DNA of 64,000 nt from Rostrohypoxylon terebratum (Eukaryota > Ascomycota > Sordariomycetes > Xylariales > Hypoxylaceae): assembly GCA_022497145.1 (NCBI GenBank), contig MU385863.1:186001-250000 (forward strand). The letters run 5' to 3'. The translations under genes and the position numbers were made by a program. Below are positions 21,623 through 34,132 of the stretch, in pieces. The notes below the pieces were generated by a model. It was not told where the DNA came from and made no database searches. It saw nothing but the letters and a program-made list of their open reading frames with translations. Numbering within the stretch: position 1 is the stretch's first letter; each line of letters opens with the position of its first letter.

Positions 21623-23037
21623 ACTAGCAACCACTTTCTGTATTTTTTTTTTTACTGCCACAACTACATTTTAACATTCTCTTATTTTGCTCTCATGCAA
21701 AGTCTAGTTTTCTTTTGAATGTGCACATTGGAGTAATTGTAAATAGCTAATTGAACTGAAATATTGCTTGCCTGCGAAGCGAATAGGAGATGCAAAATTA
21801 CCCCTATTTTAACACACCTGTAATCATGTTCAACTAGCATTTCACTCAATAAGTACCTGCAATGCTCCCTCTGCCGCGGATTTATTAGATATTTTACTCT
21901 TTTTATTGACAATGGCAGTGCGATCGAGAAGCCCTGGCTTGAGAGGCGCTCGCGTAAATGGCGGTGTCTTCTCGGACGTCCGAAGATCGATGACGCTCAG
22001 TGTAACAGAGACATTTTAACAGTAATAACCTTGATTGACTTTCTCGGCAGTGATTGTTTGATGAATCCGAGTTCAAGATACTACCTATCGACTGCCACAA
22101 CAGCTCGTCGAACAAGCTCGTGGATCTAAAAAAGCAGCAAGGGAGATATGAATCTTGTTTTCTAGTAAGACCTAGTATGTGGCAGTGGTTATTTAGTTAA
22201 GCCCAGCACCAATCTCGGTTCGAATCAAGTAGCACATCCATTATGATGACGCGCGTTCTGAGGCTTTCACTCTGTTGGACAGATCCAAGTGTGATAGAAA
22301 GGACTTTAACGTCGCAGGCCAAGTCTTCACCTCAACCCCCTTTGTTGGTGATGATCCCTTAGTCTGGATACCTAACCTCGCATCCTACGAGGCGATCAAC
22401 AAAAATATCATTGTGATTCATGAGAAATAGCGTCATTTGCGAGCCAATGAAGTCATGTGTTCCAAGAACTTCGTTAGAAACTAGCTACGGCCAAAGGTCA
22501 ATAGATATACTACGTACTACTACACTCAACTATAGGTGGCAACCTGGAATTTCCGAGCTCTGATTACCTAGGACCTAGGTATCTATGAATACCCTGGATT
22601 CTACGGATATAATTTTGTCTATGAATCAATGCTAACTAGGTACGTACTAGGTAAGGAACATGATGAAGAGATTCGTAAATATGAAAGTAACAAATCATGG
22701 CATCTTAGTCACAAGAGCATTACCCCGTCACAAAGCAATAAAGATTCAGATGCTACCAGAAGAGAATGTGTATTCGATAATTGGAGGTTTTTCTAGTTTG
22801 AAATGATAATCGAAACCCAGAATCCACCAAATGAAGTAAAGCCAATGCAATTAGAACTCCGGACCGATGAGACCAAATCCCTCTATATCACCAACCGTCG
22901 CACGTGCGCTGTCATCTATCCAGAAGAGCCGCCATACCCCTTTACCCGTCCCACCACCATCCGTAGCATGTTGTTTCGTTCCTAATTCATAAAGTATGCA
23001 GTACATCTCAGATAGAGCCCAGAATCGAGGCCCCCCT
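21623..23037. other. Intergenic stretch with tRNA-like Pol III box pair
   Basis: This AT-rich spacer has no protein gene recognised. At about 22179-22227 an A-box-like TGGCAGTGGTTA is followed 26 bp later by a B-box-like GGTTCGAATCA, but the T-stem does not pair, so this is at best a tRNA relic. CCTAGG motifs occur at 22563-22582. The 3' flank of the cupin gene is at the right end. Confidence 0.4.
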
Positions 23038-23919
23038 TTACTTGCGCTTGGTGATGTTGCAAGTCTTCAAGCACTGCTCGACACCGAGCGCGACGCTGGT
23101 GCTGACGAGGCCGCGGAACTTATCGATGTCGGCGCCGTCGATGTGGTTACCGGCGGCCGCAGCAATAGTCTCGTCCTGTAAAGCGAGGTAGTTCTGGAGC
23201 ATGACGCTAGCGCCGGGGTCCTCGTCCGACAAAGGCGCGATGAACGTGACGTTTTCGCAGGTAGGGTTAAACTGAGTGTGTAAAGCGCCCATGAAGTATG
23301 GCGTAGCTTGCAGCTCCTCGATCGTGTTTATGATGTCCCTCGGCGCTCCACTCTCGTCGTTGACCCCGTTCTCGATCACCATCTCCGACACGATCTTGCC
23401 CTTGGTCACGACAAGCAGCTCGGTGGCTCGGTTGTGGGTGTGAGGAGTGTTGAAACCGCAGGGTCCGAGGAAGCCCACGGCCATGCTGATTCCTGTCCCG
23501 GTTAGGGCCGGAAAGGCCTTGCGGTTCGCGAGCACGATCTCACCGCCCTTGCCCGGGCCAAACTTACGTGCCTTCTGGAAATCGAAGACGAAGTCCGAGT
23601 CAGAGGTCAGCACATTGTTGACGGCGTCGACGCGGGTGTCGGAGAGCAGGATCTGCTGCACCTTGCTCAAGCCTGTGGGGGTAGCGGGAGCAGCGGTGCT
23701 GGTGCTGGCTGCACCGGTAGAAGCAGCGCTCGCAGCAGAGACGGTGGCGGAAGCACCAGCAGCCTCGGTGCTGTGGGCGTAGCTCAGAGTGCTGTGATAA
23801 TCAGAGGCAATAGCAGTCTCGTAGGAAGAACCACCAGTAGCAGTTCCCCAGCTGGCGGCGGCAGCCGCGGAGACGGAGCAGAAAGCCAGGATGGCAGCGA
23901 CGGTTCCGGTCTTGAGCAT
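23038..23919 (-). CDS. Secreted germin/spherulin-type cupin
   Basis: This is a single exon of 293 residues. The signal peptide is at about 1-22 (MLKTGTVAAILAFCSVSAAA), followed by an Ala/Ser/Thr-rich segment. The cupin domain then has motif 1 as PHTHNRATELLVVTKG (His, His, Glu; near residues 158-173) and motif 2 as FMGALHTQFNPTCEN (His). All four metal ligands of a Mn-binding germin-like cupin are therefore present. Spherulin-like fungal cupins are extracellular; an oxalate oxidase, superoxide dismutase or storage/stress role cannot be chosen from sequence. A conserved Cys pair-like CLKTCNITKRK ends the protein. It is divergent from the SUN gene, with 3.2 kb between. Confidence 0.9.
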   Translation of the reverse strand: MLKTGTVAAILAFCSVSAAAAASWGTATGGSSYETAIASDYHSTLSYAHSTEAAGASATVSAASAASTGAASTSTAAPATPTGLSKVQQILLSDTRVDAVNNVLTSDSDFVFDFQKARKFGPGKGGEIVLANRKAFPALTGTGISMAVGFLGPCGFNTPHTHNRATELLVVTKGKIVSEMVIENGVNDESGAPRDIINTIEELQATPYFMGALHTQFNPTCENVTFIAPLSDEDPGASVMLQNYLALQDETIAAAAGNHIDGADIDKFRGLVSTSVALGVEQCLKTCNITKRK

Positions 23920-26900
23920 CTTGACGGTACTGATATTGGTATTGAGTTGAAATTAAATGATTTGACCGATAAGATACCAGGAAAGGATCGGTCCAAAAGA
24001 ACAAACTGCACTAATAGTAGGAAATAGAAGCAGAAGATTCAAGAGACTTGAGAAATAAGGAGATGACAAAGGAGACAAGGAAATAAATGAGAGATAGGAA
24101 AAGATGTAGATTTGTAGATTTGATGTTGGCGGTGATGAAAAAAAGAGAAGTCTTTCCTTACGGACTTCATCTTGGATTTTATATTAATATCTACCTGAGA
24201 CTGTTCATCTCAAAGGTTTGTATGCTAAGGTACCAATCACCTTCTATCCTACTCTCGGCCGGAGTAGACATAGATTCCGCAGGGCTGAGCAATAACGGCT
24301 ACCGAGTTCCCGGGTCTGCTATAGGCAACTGCAGAAGCATATGATTGGACGGATCGCGTAGAAATTCGAGAAATGTCAAGGTCCAACGTAGCTGTGGAGC
24401 CTAGAGCTGTCAGGTATGTAGGATGAGATAGCGTGATGGCGTAATTTCGATATAAAAATATCAGCGTCGCTGTTTGGATCTAGTTGGTTGGTAATGATAG
24501 GGACGACAGCCGGATCCTAAGAGTTTGTTGGTTCGAACGAGCCAATAATAGAGAGAGCGAAGCTTGTTCGTGATTTGGTGCTGAGTCAAGACCTCAGCTG
24601 CGTCTACTTAGCTCGCCGTTAACCGCGTGGATGTAAAAGTTTGGCACGGAAGAAGTCGTTCCGGAAAAAAAGTCTAAAACCTCAGGTTTTTGATCTCGGT
24701 ATTTGGTCTTGAAAGGGCTGTGTAGGTGGATATAAGATATATAAGATAACGTTATTATAGCGAGCCTTGCGAAGCCACACCTCAAGCCCAACAGACGAGG
24801 TGTGAGCAAAGTTGACGATGATATCCACACACCGCTAAGCTGACCTTTATGAGCTATAGTTATATTTAGCGTCTACACTGTCGTCCGGTGACAAACTAAA
24901 TGTTAGGACCATTCATATGAGCGCAATATGCCCGTGTTGACATGGCTGTTGATATATTTGGCATATTTGATAAAATTTATATGCCTAACTCCATTGATTA
25001 AGAGAAGGATAGTTTGACTTCTTGCTTTCGAGCAGCCACGTTCGTGGTATTAGGTAGACACGGAGGCTTACGACTTGGCCAATGATAGACAACTCATAGA
25101 GGACATCATCCAGCCATAAATGACTAATCAAATGAACCCGTTGGCGAGGATGCGTGGTGCGTCTAGAGCCGCCCGCGATCGAGTCGGTGATTTTGATCTG
25201 AGTCAGACAAACGTTCCAGCGTTTCAGGAATGGGAGTATAGTTAGAATTATATAAGACTTGTTAATATGCTGAAGCTAGAATTAGCGACCCTTGATATGC
25301 GTTTATCTCAGCTATGTGTAGATCCGAGGTGGTTAATCATGGCTAATCAGAAACATTAGGTATTCCAGGATATATTCTACGAATGACCTGGTAACCACGA
25401 TCGTACGATATTTTCGAATGGTGTCTAGTTATGTCATACAGCATAGAATAGAATACTCCGGAGTCCACGGTTGAATTTCGGGCAAGGGGATGAGTGAGGT
25501 GAGAACCAGGATAGGTACCTACCTGCCAGGGGTCAAGCAGAACGGAAAGGGATGTCCAATTTTGCTTAACTTATGCGATTGAACCTCTTCACACGAATAT
25601 ACCATAGACGCCATAGACACCATAGACCCATAGATGGATATCGCACCCATCGCGCATAGTAGTAGGTACGTTTTGTGCTGTGATAGTTGTCTTGGTCTTG
25701 AAGGCATGCATGTGATATTTGTAATTTGTAATTTGTCGAATCAGACCGGAAGAAGTCGGGGGGGCCTCTAGGCTCAATTAACATATAAGCCAGAGCCCGA
25801 CCGTCGTGCCTTGCAGCTTGCAGCGTTGCAGAGGCAGGTGGTATCCTCGCGCCTTGTTGACTCCCAACTCCAACTTCACGGTTTGGATCGTCTTAACTCC
25901 TAGGGCAAATCGAAACGCGTCCATAGCGCGTGGTAGTATTTGAAACGCATCCAGGCCGCCAGGTCACTGTGCTGTCGCCCACCCTACGTGTACCTGCATT
26001 TCGAGGAACACGTCTAAATACTAAATATGTTACCCTTTCACCGCGTTGGAGTATTACCTACCTAGTAGTTGGCAGTCCGACAATTGCCCATCGGTCATTG
26101 CTAGGATAACGATAACTCATTGCTGCAGTGATTCAATTGTGCGGTATACGCTAGGTATAGGTACACCATCAAATATTTTATCGATTTTTATGGTGGGTTA
26201 TGCTGATCGAAATCGCGCCTCCTTGGCGCTGTGGTGCCTTGCAGTAGCGGTTTACGGAGGCGAGGAGATTGTGGGAGATTATGGAAGAAAAAAGAAAAGG
26301 AAATTTAATATTAGTTATATAACTTGTTATAGGTTAATTCGGTAGTTACAATGTTCCTGACTCTCCATTTTAGGAAACTCACCCCTGTACTTGCTTCTAG
26401 CTCATTTATTTGAACTTTCTCATTGGTGAAACTTTCAATAACCTTCATGGGTGTCGACCAATCATAACGACGACGGATCGCGCTAATCCCCAAAATGCCT
26501 TATGGCGCCTTACATCCATAGTAAAGCTCTCCAAAGAGCCCCTGGAGAATTGGAGATTGTAGTCCGCTAGAGCCCAATGCGCTGTGGCTGTCAGCATCCT
26601 TTTCCTATTAGCGTAGTTCGGAGGAGCCTAGAGGCCCTAGAGGCCCTAGAGCATCTGTACCTACAATGTACATACCTCCAGGGCTATTTCTCTCCCCTTC
26701 TTCTTTTTTTCTACTACCCCCAGTCTCTCCTCTTCTTTGCTGGAGCCCACCTCTTCTTCCTTTTTCGAGTTGAGCCGGTCCAAATCCCTCATTACCTTCG
26801 TTATCCCCCTACGCTCATTTTTTCTTGTTTGTGAATAGTCACTCTTTATCGTGGAGAATAGTCTCCCTGCCATTCTTTTCAAGTAAACCACCACACTCGT

Positions 26901-27131
26901 TCTAGAAGGATTTCGAAGTACATTGAGAGCTAGGCTCATCGCTCACTTTTGCTCATCCCGGCGACTCAACCACTAAGCTTTGCAACACCAGACCGATCGT
27001 CGTCTCCGTTGTTGATCGCGTTGTTGATCACTTGAGCCGCTGCATTAACAGAGGGGCATGTACCTTTAGCTTCCTATTCGGAACACATCTACACTCGTTT
27101 GATACGAAATCGTTCTCGAGAACGTGATATC
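23920..27131. other. Intergenic stretch 3.2 kb, no gene recognised
   Basis: This is the divergent spacer between the cupin gene and the SUN gene. It is mixed AT-rich sequence with small open frames only. A short tandem GAGGCCCTA repeat lies near 26631-26650. A pyrimidine-rich tract (26690-26765) is typical of fungal promoter or leader DNA. I see no coding exon chain. Confidence 0.45.
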
Positions 27132-28700
27132 ATGAAGATCACCACGATACAGGCCGCCTTGGGGTCGGCAATCTTGCTTTTCAGTGCGCAACCATGCGCT
27201 GCTACTACCGGACATCGGCACCACCATCTTCACCTTCAGAAGAAGCACGATCATATTCATAGCCATGGCCATGGTCCAGCTCACTCAAACAGCACCAATC
27301 CCAAGTACAGTGTCCGGAACAACTCACCGCTCGCGTCAAGAGATAGCAAGAAGACGTGCAAGTTTCCCACCGATAAGGGCCTGGTTGCCATCACCCCGTC
27401 TGGGCAGAATGGGGGTTGGGCAATGTCCCCCGATCAGCCATGCGATTCAGGCACTTGGTGTCCCTATGCTTGCCCATCTGGTCAAGTTATGGCGCAATGG
27501 AAGCCAGGCACGAAATACGCGTATCCAGAATCCACTGTTAGTGCCACAGACTACAGTATTATTTCCAAATATGCGGCAGCCAGCTAATTCGAGTACAGTA
27601 TGGTGGTATCTACTGCAATGACGACGGCGAAATCGAGGTTCCTTTCAAGGATAAGCCCTGGTGCGTTGATGGAACCGGTGCTGTTGCAGCTGTGAATAAG
27701 GCCGGTAAAGTTGTATCCTTCTGCCAGACCTGTTTGCCAGGTTACGAGGATATGATCATTCCCAATGATGTCACTGGTACTATTACCTTAGCTGTCCCAG
27801 GCATGTCTTATTGGGCTTCAACTGCAGCTCAGTAAGTGTTAACTAGTTAAGCCAACCAAAGTTTTGCACTAACACAGGTTTAGTTATTATATCAATGCCC
27901 CTGGAATCGATGCTAGTCAAGGATGCCACTGGGGAGATGAATCGAAGCCGATGGGCAATTGGTCTCCGTTCGTTGCAGGAGCAAACACCGTTGCCGATGG
28001 TTCGACCTATGTCAAACTTGGAATCAACCCAGTGTGGCAAAGCTCCTCACTATCCAGTACCAAGCCAACTTTCGGATTAAAGGTCGAATGCCCACAAGGA
28101 GGCTGCAATGGTGCCAAATGTCAGGTTGACGCGACCGGCGTGACGAGCGACAACAAAGCGTCCGGTGCCGGTGGCGGCGACTTTTGCGTCGTTACCGTCC
28201 CTAGCGGAGGCAAGGCTAACATCGTCGTATACAACCTAGATGGGTCCGGAGGAGATTCCGGGTCATCAAGTTCTCCGCTAGCCGCGCCAACTTCGCTAAC
28301 CAATGCTCCTACTTCGATCAGTGTGTCTTCCATAAACTCTGTGCCGTCTGTCACACCGATTTCCTCAACACCTTCCTTAGCGACACCGACCTTACCTACG
28401 TCTTCGGTACACCCGCTGACCAGCAACGTCGTTACCGCTGCTTCTTCATTGTCTTCGAGACAAGCAAGCCCTACTCCCACACCGAACTATGGCGGTATTT
28501 TCCAAGAAAATGGAACATCGACCTTGAGTTTTTCTTCGTCTGATCCCTCGTCAACCTCTGCTGCCGGCTCCGGCTCTACTAGCGGAGAAGAATCCACATC
28601 AAGCGAAACGACCAAGAACGAAGGCGCAGGTCGACGACAGGGCGGCGCCGCTATGGCCGGTCTTGTCATTGCTTTTGTTGCTGCTACTTGCCTACTATAA
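27132..28700 (+). CDS. SUN-family cell-wall protein (GH132 type), GPI-anchored
   Basis: SUN proteins are secreted wall proteins acting on beta-glucan during septation and cell separation. The exons are 27132-27536, 27599-27831 and 27878-28700 (phases 0 and 2). The first intron has a GTTAGT donor and the second a GTAAGT donor with CACTAAC branch. The product is 486 residues. I chose the ATG at 27132 because the signal peptide (MKITTIQAALGSAILLFSAQ) begins there, although an in-frame ATG lies 11 codons upstream. The mature N-terminus is His-rich. The SUN domain follows: SGTWCPYACPSGQVMAQW, YGGIYCNDDG, KPWCVDGTG, SFCQTCLPG, PVGNW-like (PMGNWSPFVAGAN) and GGDFCVVTVP. A long Ser/Thr-rich stalk and a C-terminal hydrophobic tail (GGAAMAGLVIAFVAATCLL) fit a GPI anchor. 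Confidence 0.93.
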
Positions 28701-30288
28701 GGCGTTTGAGCAGCTACAGGTGCCGAGTATGCTAACGCGAATCTATCTCATTTTAGCTATATATTCAAAATTTATTGGGGGGTTCTAGCATGCCATAGTC
28801 GCTACTATGGGGACGGCGACTTCATTCGCGAGGCGATTGCATCTTTACCGCTACCGCCGTGTCAATATGTCTATTGCCATCTTGAAACGGCAAGAATCCT
28901 AACCATTTACGTACATATTACAGCATAGGAAGCTCTCGTGGCTCCCTCTGGAGCTGGAGCTGGGGCTGGTCGCATATAACGAAATATTTATTCGATAGTG
29001 TTTATTATCTATTCAATGGCGATTGACGATCTTCGGAATTGTCAACTACATTCATCAGTATCCTTCTCGCTCATCTTGGGCTACATACGTTTTTCTCTTC
29101 TCAATATACCCCCATTTGCGGAGCGCCTGCGGCTAGGTGGTTTGGAGCTTTTTTTTAACATTCTCGAGAGAATTGACTCTGACTCTTATCCACTTTCGAG
29201 CAAGTGGGTTAGGTTATTTTCCATGGGGTCACTTTTAGAGACGGTGAGGTTTGGAGTCAAGAGAGACACGACCAAGATGACACGCCACGCGAATCAGATC
29301 TTGTACTTTGTTCATGAACATAGCTGGCTTTGGGGCGCCACAACCAAGGAGTCTTGGATCAAGGAAAAATATTGGTTGGGGAGGGGTTGGTAGATACTTG
29401 GAACCAGTTTTTGGTAGACGCGGGTCAGGTTTTAGGACCTGCGTTTCTTGTGGATATACTTTATCTCTTGCCACGATGTACCTACAGCTGGTAGCGGCAT
29501 TTGATAGCATCGAATGAGATTTGGTTGAAGCGTAAAATACGATGACCTTCTATGTGTTTGTTTGCATGTTAGACATGATGTTAGATTAAGCATGTGACTA
29601 TTACGAATCTGACTAAGGGAAGTAAGGAGGTTTCAAGGTTTGGTATCACCTAGCACCTAGGTACCTAAGACTAAGTAAGTATGTGTGTTTGTTAACATTG
29701 AAGTTGAGATATCTAGTACCTAAACTAGGTAGTTCAACCTCTTGAAGTCGGCCTTCCCTTGTGTATTATATTATCTAGTATAACCACGTATCCGTGATAT
29801 ATCCATCAAATAATAACTCTGAAATTCCTAGGAAAATACTATGACAGGAATTCTATCCGTTAGCCATCTATTATGATAACAATACGATTAAACGGATCTA
29901 TGAATTCGATAAGAAGAGAAACTTTGTCGGATGAAAATTCGACCAATGTATCTTAGGTTTAAAGAACAAAGTATACAGGAACACATCCATAATAATAGTC
30001 ATCCGCCAAACGAAGCGAAAATGCTAGGTACTACTGGTCAAATGACCATCGATCGACATTGTAACCACTTTGATCTCGAAAGAATTGATAAACACGCATG
30101 GGGTATCATTCGTAATCTCATTACGCCCGCTAGAAGCCATGAATCTGGCAATCCTACTATACGACCGGGTAGCCAGACCGATATTATCTATAGACAGGAT
30201 CCATCAAAACCGAAATGCGCTTTTTGTAACCAGGATGTTAGGTATAGAAACTCCCTTGCTCTCTCCCCCTTTTACTCTCCCTTGCTCG
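28701..30288. other. Convergent intergenic stretch, no gene recognised
   Basis: This is the tail-to-tail spacer between the SUN gene and CSN12. An open frame at 28998-29393 has no family resemblance and no conserved splice partners. A CCTAGGTA motif lies near 29657. Confidence 0.45.
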
Positions 30289-32008
30289 TTAGCTCTCGTC
30301 CCTGACCCAACCGGGGATCTCCCTTTCCGTAGACCTCCCCTCGATAATCTCGTACGCGTTCGGCCATCCAGCAGCCACGGCGCTACCCTTCTGCTTCGTG
30401 CCCATAATCGCGAACGCGCCCTGCGTGTGCGCTATGTACCCGTGCAAAAGGTCCTGGCCGATGAGCGACATGACCATGTTCTCGACGTGGTGATCCGAGA
30501 TCTGCATGTTGCCCGTCAAGACACCTTCGTCCGGCATGAGCATCTTTATGCCGCCGGGTGGCGGGGCCAGCGTCGAGTCCTTAGCCGGCGGGCCCGCGCT
30601 GTTCGACACGGCTTTGAGGAGATAGGTGTTCACGTTGCCCGGGTTACGGGGCTTGGGCGCCGGACCGGCGGGAAGGTATCCTTCGAGTCGTCGCTGGATG
30701 TAGGTTAGAACCGTTTGGAAATCGGCAAGCTTGAGCACGGCGGCCTTGCGCGAGTCGCCCTCCTCGTCTGGCGTGTAGGTGAGCAGGAACGTGCGGCGCG
30801 AGAGCGAGCGCCATATTAGCGGGCGGATGCGCCACTGTAGCGTGATGAAGAGGGGATATCCTTTGCTGCGAAGCCAGTCCTCATGCTGCTTGATGGTGTT
30901 TTGGAAAGCTATGTAGTTTCCTTTCCGAATCGCGGATGAAAACTGCGAGTAGCATCGCGCCATAGATTGCGCTTCGGGACGTTGGAGCAGATACTGTGAC
31001 GGTAGACGGCCCATGGTCAAGTTTGCCGCTATTAGGTATGTAAGAATAATACATCGATGCTTTTGGAAGTGCGCTGGTGTCTGTAGATATGCCTCCTGGA
31101 AGCACTGCGCGGCACGCCAGTAGAGGCTGTGGTTGAAGTGGAAGCGGCCAAGGAAGTACAAGAAGGTCACCCTCTGAGAAGCTGGATAATAAGAAAGCGG
31201 CGGGGATTTTGCCATGAGATTGGTTAAGAGTTGTGTTGCCAAGTACGATCGATTGTTCTGGATGTCGATAGATTTAGTACGACGCCGGCCAGGGTCAGCT
31301 ACGTATTTCCACATACCATTGTAAGAAGCTTGAGCGTTTTATTGGCGAAGACATAGATGCCGAGTTTCTTGCCTGTAGGCGGCGCGAAACGCGGGCTCGA
31401 TCGATCCGTCAAACATGCCGTGAAGAATTTCTGCATTATCTCTGCTGTGATTTCGATGAATGACTTCTGTTCATCGTCGCCGCTATGCAAAGCCGCTAAC
31501 TTCGATGTCAAATCCGGTCGCTTGTTCAAGGTCATGGATAGGGTCGAGAAGGAGCTGCAAAGCGATATGCTTGTCTGTAACATGATTGTTCCATATGTGG
31601 GATTGTTGAGCGCCGTTGCGCACGAACTATCTTAATTAGCCGACGGCGACAAACGATCGGGACAGGCAAATCGGCGTACTTAGTCAACGCGGTGAGTAAT
31701 TGATGGGCTCCTAGTAGATCTTCGAAGCCCACATCTCGCCAATATTGAAGGTAATCTTTTATAAAGGCATTGAAGCCGAACCATGATGTTCCCTGGCCTT
31801 CCGGCACGTTGTCGTCTTCCGGCAGACTCGATTCGACAAGTTTCTCGATCGCATCGTCATCTCGGTAGCTACTCTTGAGCTCAGCTGCAAGATCGAGATA
31901 CTCTTGCGGTAGGGGTGGTTCTACCTTCAACCAATCGCGAAGGCCTTCCCCGTCGAGAGCTATAAGAATATCACGGATACCCCCGAGAAATTTCTTTGCG
32001 ACAGACAT
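30289..32008 (-). CDS. CSN12: PCI-domain protein of the CSN12/Thp1 family
   Basis: The exons are 32008-31680, 31626-31317 and 31257-30289 (phases 2 and 0), giving 535 residues. Intron 1 uses GTACGC...GATAG with a CTAAT branch; intron 2 uses GTATGT...ATCCAG. Both junctions restore family sequence (LNKRPDLTSKLAALHSGDDE, IYVFANKTLKLL, then NNRSYLATQLLTNL). The middle has helical repeats (ASQRVTFLYFLGRFHFN, AAQCFQEAYLQTP, CIILTYLIAANLTMGRLPSQ). The C-terminal PCI domain ends with HGYIAHTQGAFAIMG. Relatives are Csn12 (linked to COP9 and mRNA processing) and Thp1/PCID2 (TREX-2 mRNA export). Sequence alone does not separate the two roles with certainty, but the overall pattern is that annotated as CSN12 homologues in fungi. 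The ATG at 32008 begins MSVAKKFLGG. Confidence 0.88.
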
Positions 32009-32722
32009 AGCGAGAAGCGGTGGAGTATAACGTTGTAGGGTTCGAGGTTCGAGGTTCGAGGTTAGAGAGGGCTGGTGGGCTTGATTTAGATTATTGTATT
32101 TGAAAAGACATAGTCGGTGAGTACTATGAGATAGGTAGGAGACGATTGGCAATACTGGTTTTAAGATGGTGTGTCGATATATATCCGGCAGGGTTTCCCG
32201 GTGATAATTGATCTAGAAGATAATAGATTGGGTTGATTGACTAGTAGGTAAGTCGACGCGGAGCTCACCTCGAAAACACGAAGAACAAAGTTGGTGTACA
32301 TACCACAGCAGAAGAAGAATGTGGGGATATTTATAATGCACTGACCAATCATATTTCTAGTGGAACCTGTAGGGCTAATCTAATCTACACCCCTGCTTCA
32401 GTTAGGTATGGTATGCTAGGTAGGTGGGTACCTATTCATGTGACATCATCTCACACCACGAAGTTGCACCGACTGTACTAGGTATACATACTCTAATGCA
32501 TGTGATAATCTCCAATCACTACAATCACTACCTAGTAGATATTGTTTGCATAATAGCCAACACTGATGTCAAATTTTTGTAAACCTCCAGAGATTCCTTC
32601 TATGGTACATGTTTGACATATGTCATAGGTACCTGGGTCCTAGGAAAACCGTTGAAAATTCTAGACTAGAATGACGTTCTAGGTTGATACATTATCCATC
32701 CCTTTTAGACATTCCGCACTAA
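32009..32722. promoter_or_regulatory. Promoter region of CSN12 and 3' flank of ERG10
   Basis: Both genes are on the minus strand. Three tandem TTCGAGG units lie just upstream of CSN12 (about 32039-32061). Numerous TAGGTA/TACCTA motifs are present around 32400-32640. No gene is recognised. Confidence 0.45.
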
Positions 32723-34132
32723 TTATACAGATTCGATGCGTTGGACTACAATTGCGGTAGCCGCTCCCCCTCCGTTGCATATGGAAGCAACACCATACTC
32801 TCCTGGTTTAAGCTGATGTAACAGAGTTGTGAGAATCCGGGATCCTGAGCTACCAAGAGCATGACCTAGAGATATAGCACCGCCCAATGGATTGACATTA
32901 GCACCTTGAAGACCGAGAATCTGTTATCTCATGTTAGTAATACAATAATTATCTAGCCGAAAGTTAGTCCTTACCTTTTCGTTTGCCTTGATAACGGCAG
33001 CAAAAGCTTCGTTGAATTCCCAAACCGCGACCTGGTCTTTCGTGATACCCGCCCGCTCCAGAGCTATAGGCACAGCTTTAGCTGGAGCAACCGGGAAATC
33101 CACGGGGTCAACGGCGGCATCAGAAGAACTACATATTTTCGCTAGGACTCTAGAGCCAGCTCCGAACTCCTTGGCGATTTCTTTGCTTCCTAGTACCAGT
33201 GCACTAGCGCCGTCGTTGAGTGTTGATGAATTTGCTGCAGTAACGGTACCTGTACCATCGCGAATGAAAGCTGGCTTTAGCGTAGGAACCTTTTCCAGCT
33301 TGATATCCAGATAGCCTTCGTCGGTATCGATCACGGTATCGCCCTTTCGACTTTTCACAGTCACGGGCGTAATTTCATCTGCAAATGCTTTATTCTTCCA
33401 TGCGGCTTGGGCTCGTTCGTAAGATTGAATAGCATATTCATCCTGCGCTTCTCGGGAGATGTTATGTTTTTTAGCGGTTGTTTCGGCGCAAATTCCCATG
33501 TGAAACTGATCATACGCATCCGTCAACCCGTCTTTGATAAGACCATCTTCCATTTTGATGTGTCCGAAAGGAGGTAAATTGCTCGCACGAGGAACATAAT
33601 ACGGAACTTGGGACATGTTTTCCATACCGCCAGCAATTTGTACATCGCTTAGACCGAGTTGGATGTTTTGAGCCGCAAATACAACGGCCTTAAGTCCCGA
33701 GGCACATACTTTATTGATGGTGATCGCTTCAACAGTCTTGGGAAGACCGGAAAATATGACTGCTTGTCTGGCAGGGGCCTGGCCAATTGACCCTTGCAGG
33801 ACATTTCCCATGTAAACATCCGTCACCTTCTCAACTGGTACTTTTGACTTTTCCAGAGCCGACTTAATAGCGACAGCGCCGAGTTGCGGGGCGGATACTG
33901 TGAGAAATGAGCCATTGAACTATTGATCATCAATATTAGCTATCAAAGAAACGAGAACTATCTTAACAACGAGATTTACCTTTGCAGTTGGTGTCCTAGA
34001 TGCGCTTAAGATATATGCGTCCCGGACCTCTTGTCGCCGTATAGTTTGCACTGAGAAATAGCGCGGTGTTCCGAAGGCTTGAGCCCCCGAGCTCCTAGCA
34101 GCAGATCTGATTACGCCAGGTCGGAGTATCAT
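32723..34132 (-). CDS. ERG10: Acetyl-CoA C-acetyltransferase, mitochondrial type
   Basis: This thiolase condenses two acetyl-CoA to acetoacetyl-CoA or cleaves it in the reverse direction (ketone-body/isoleucine degradation or precursor supply). The exons are 34132-33980, 33919-32975 and 32920-32723, all phase 0, giving 431 residues. The first ~40 residues are Arg/Ser/Ala-rich without acids, suggesting a mitochondrial presequence; the mature part starts at DAYILSASRTP. Catalytic residues are Cys123 in NKVCASGLKAV, the NEAFAAV segment, His386 in SLGHALGSSG and Cys414 in SICNGGGAATA. The AG acceptors and GTAAAT/GTAAGG donors are clear. Location is inferred from the presequence; fungi often have a second cytosolic ERG10, so this copy may be the non-sterol one. 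Confidence 0.94.

Noticed and set aside
28998..29393. 131-codon open frame 3' of the SUN gene
   Set aside because: No recognisable domain, mixed composition, and no conserved neighbours in frame.
30070..30708. 212-codon plus-strand frame overlapping CSN12
   Set aside because: Antisense to a well-supported conserved exon; no independent features.
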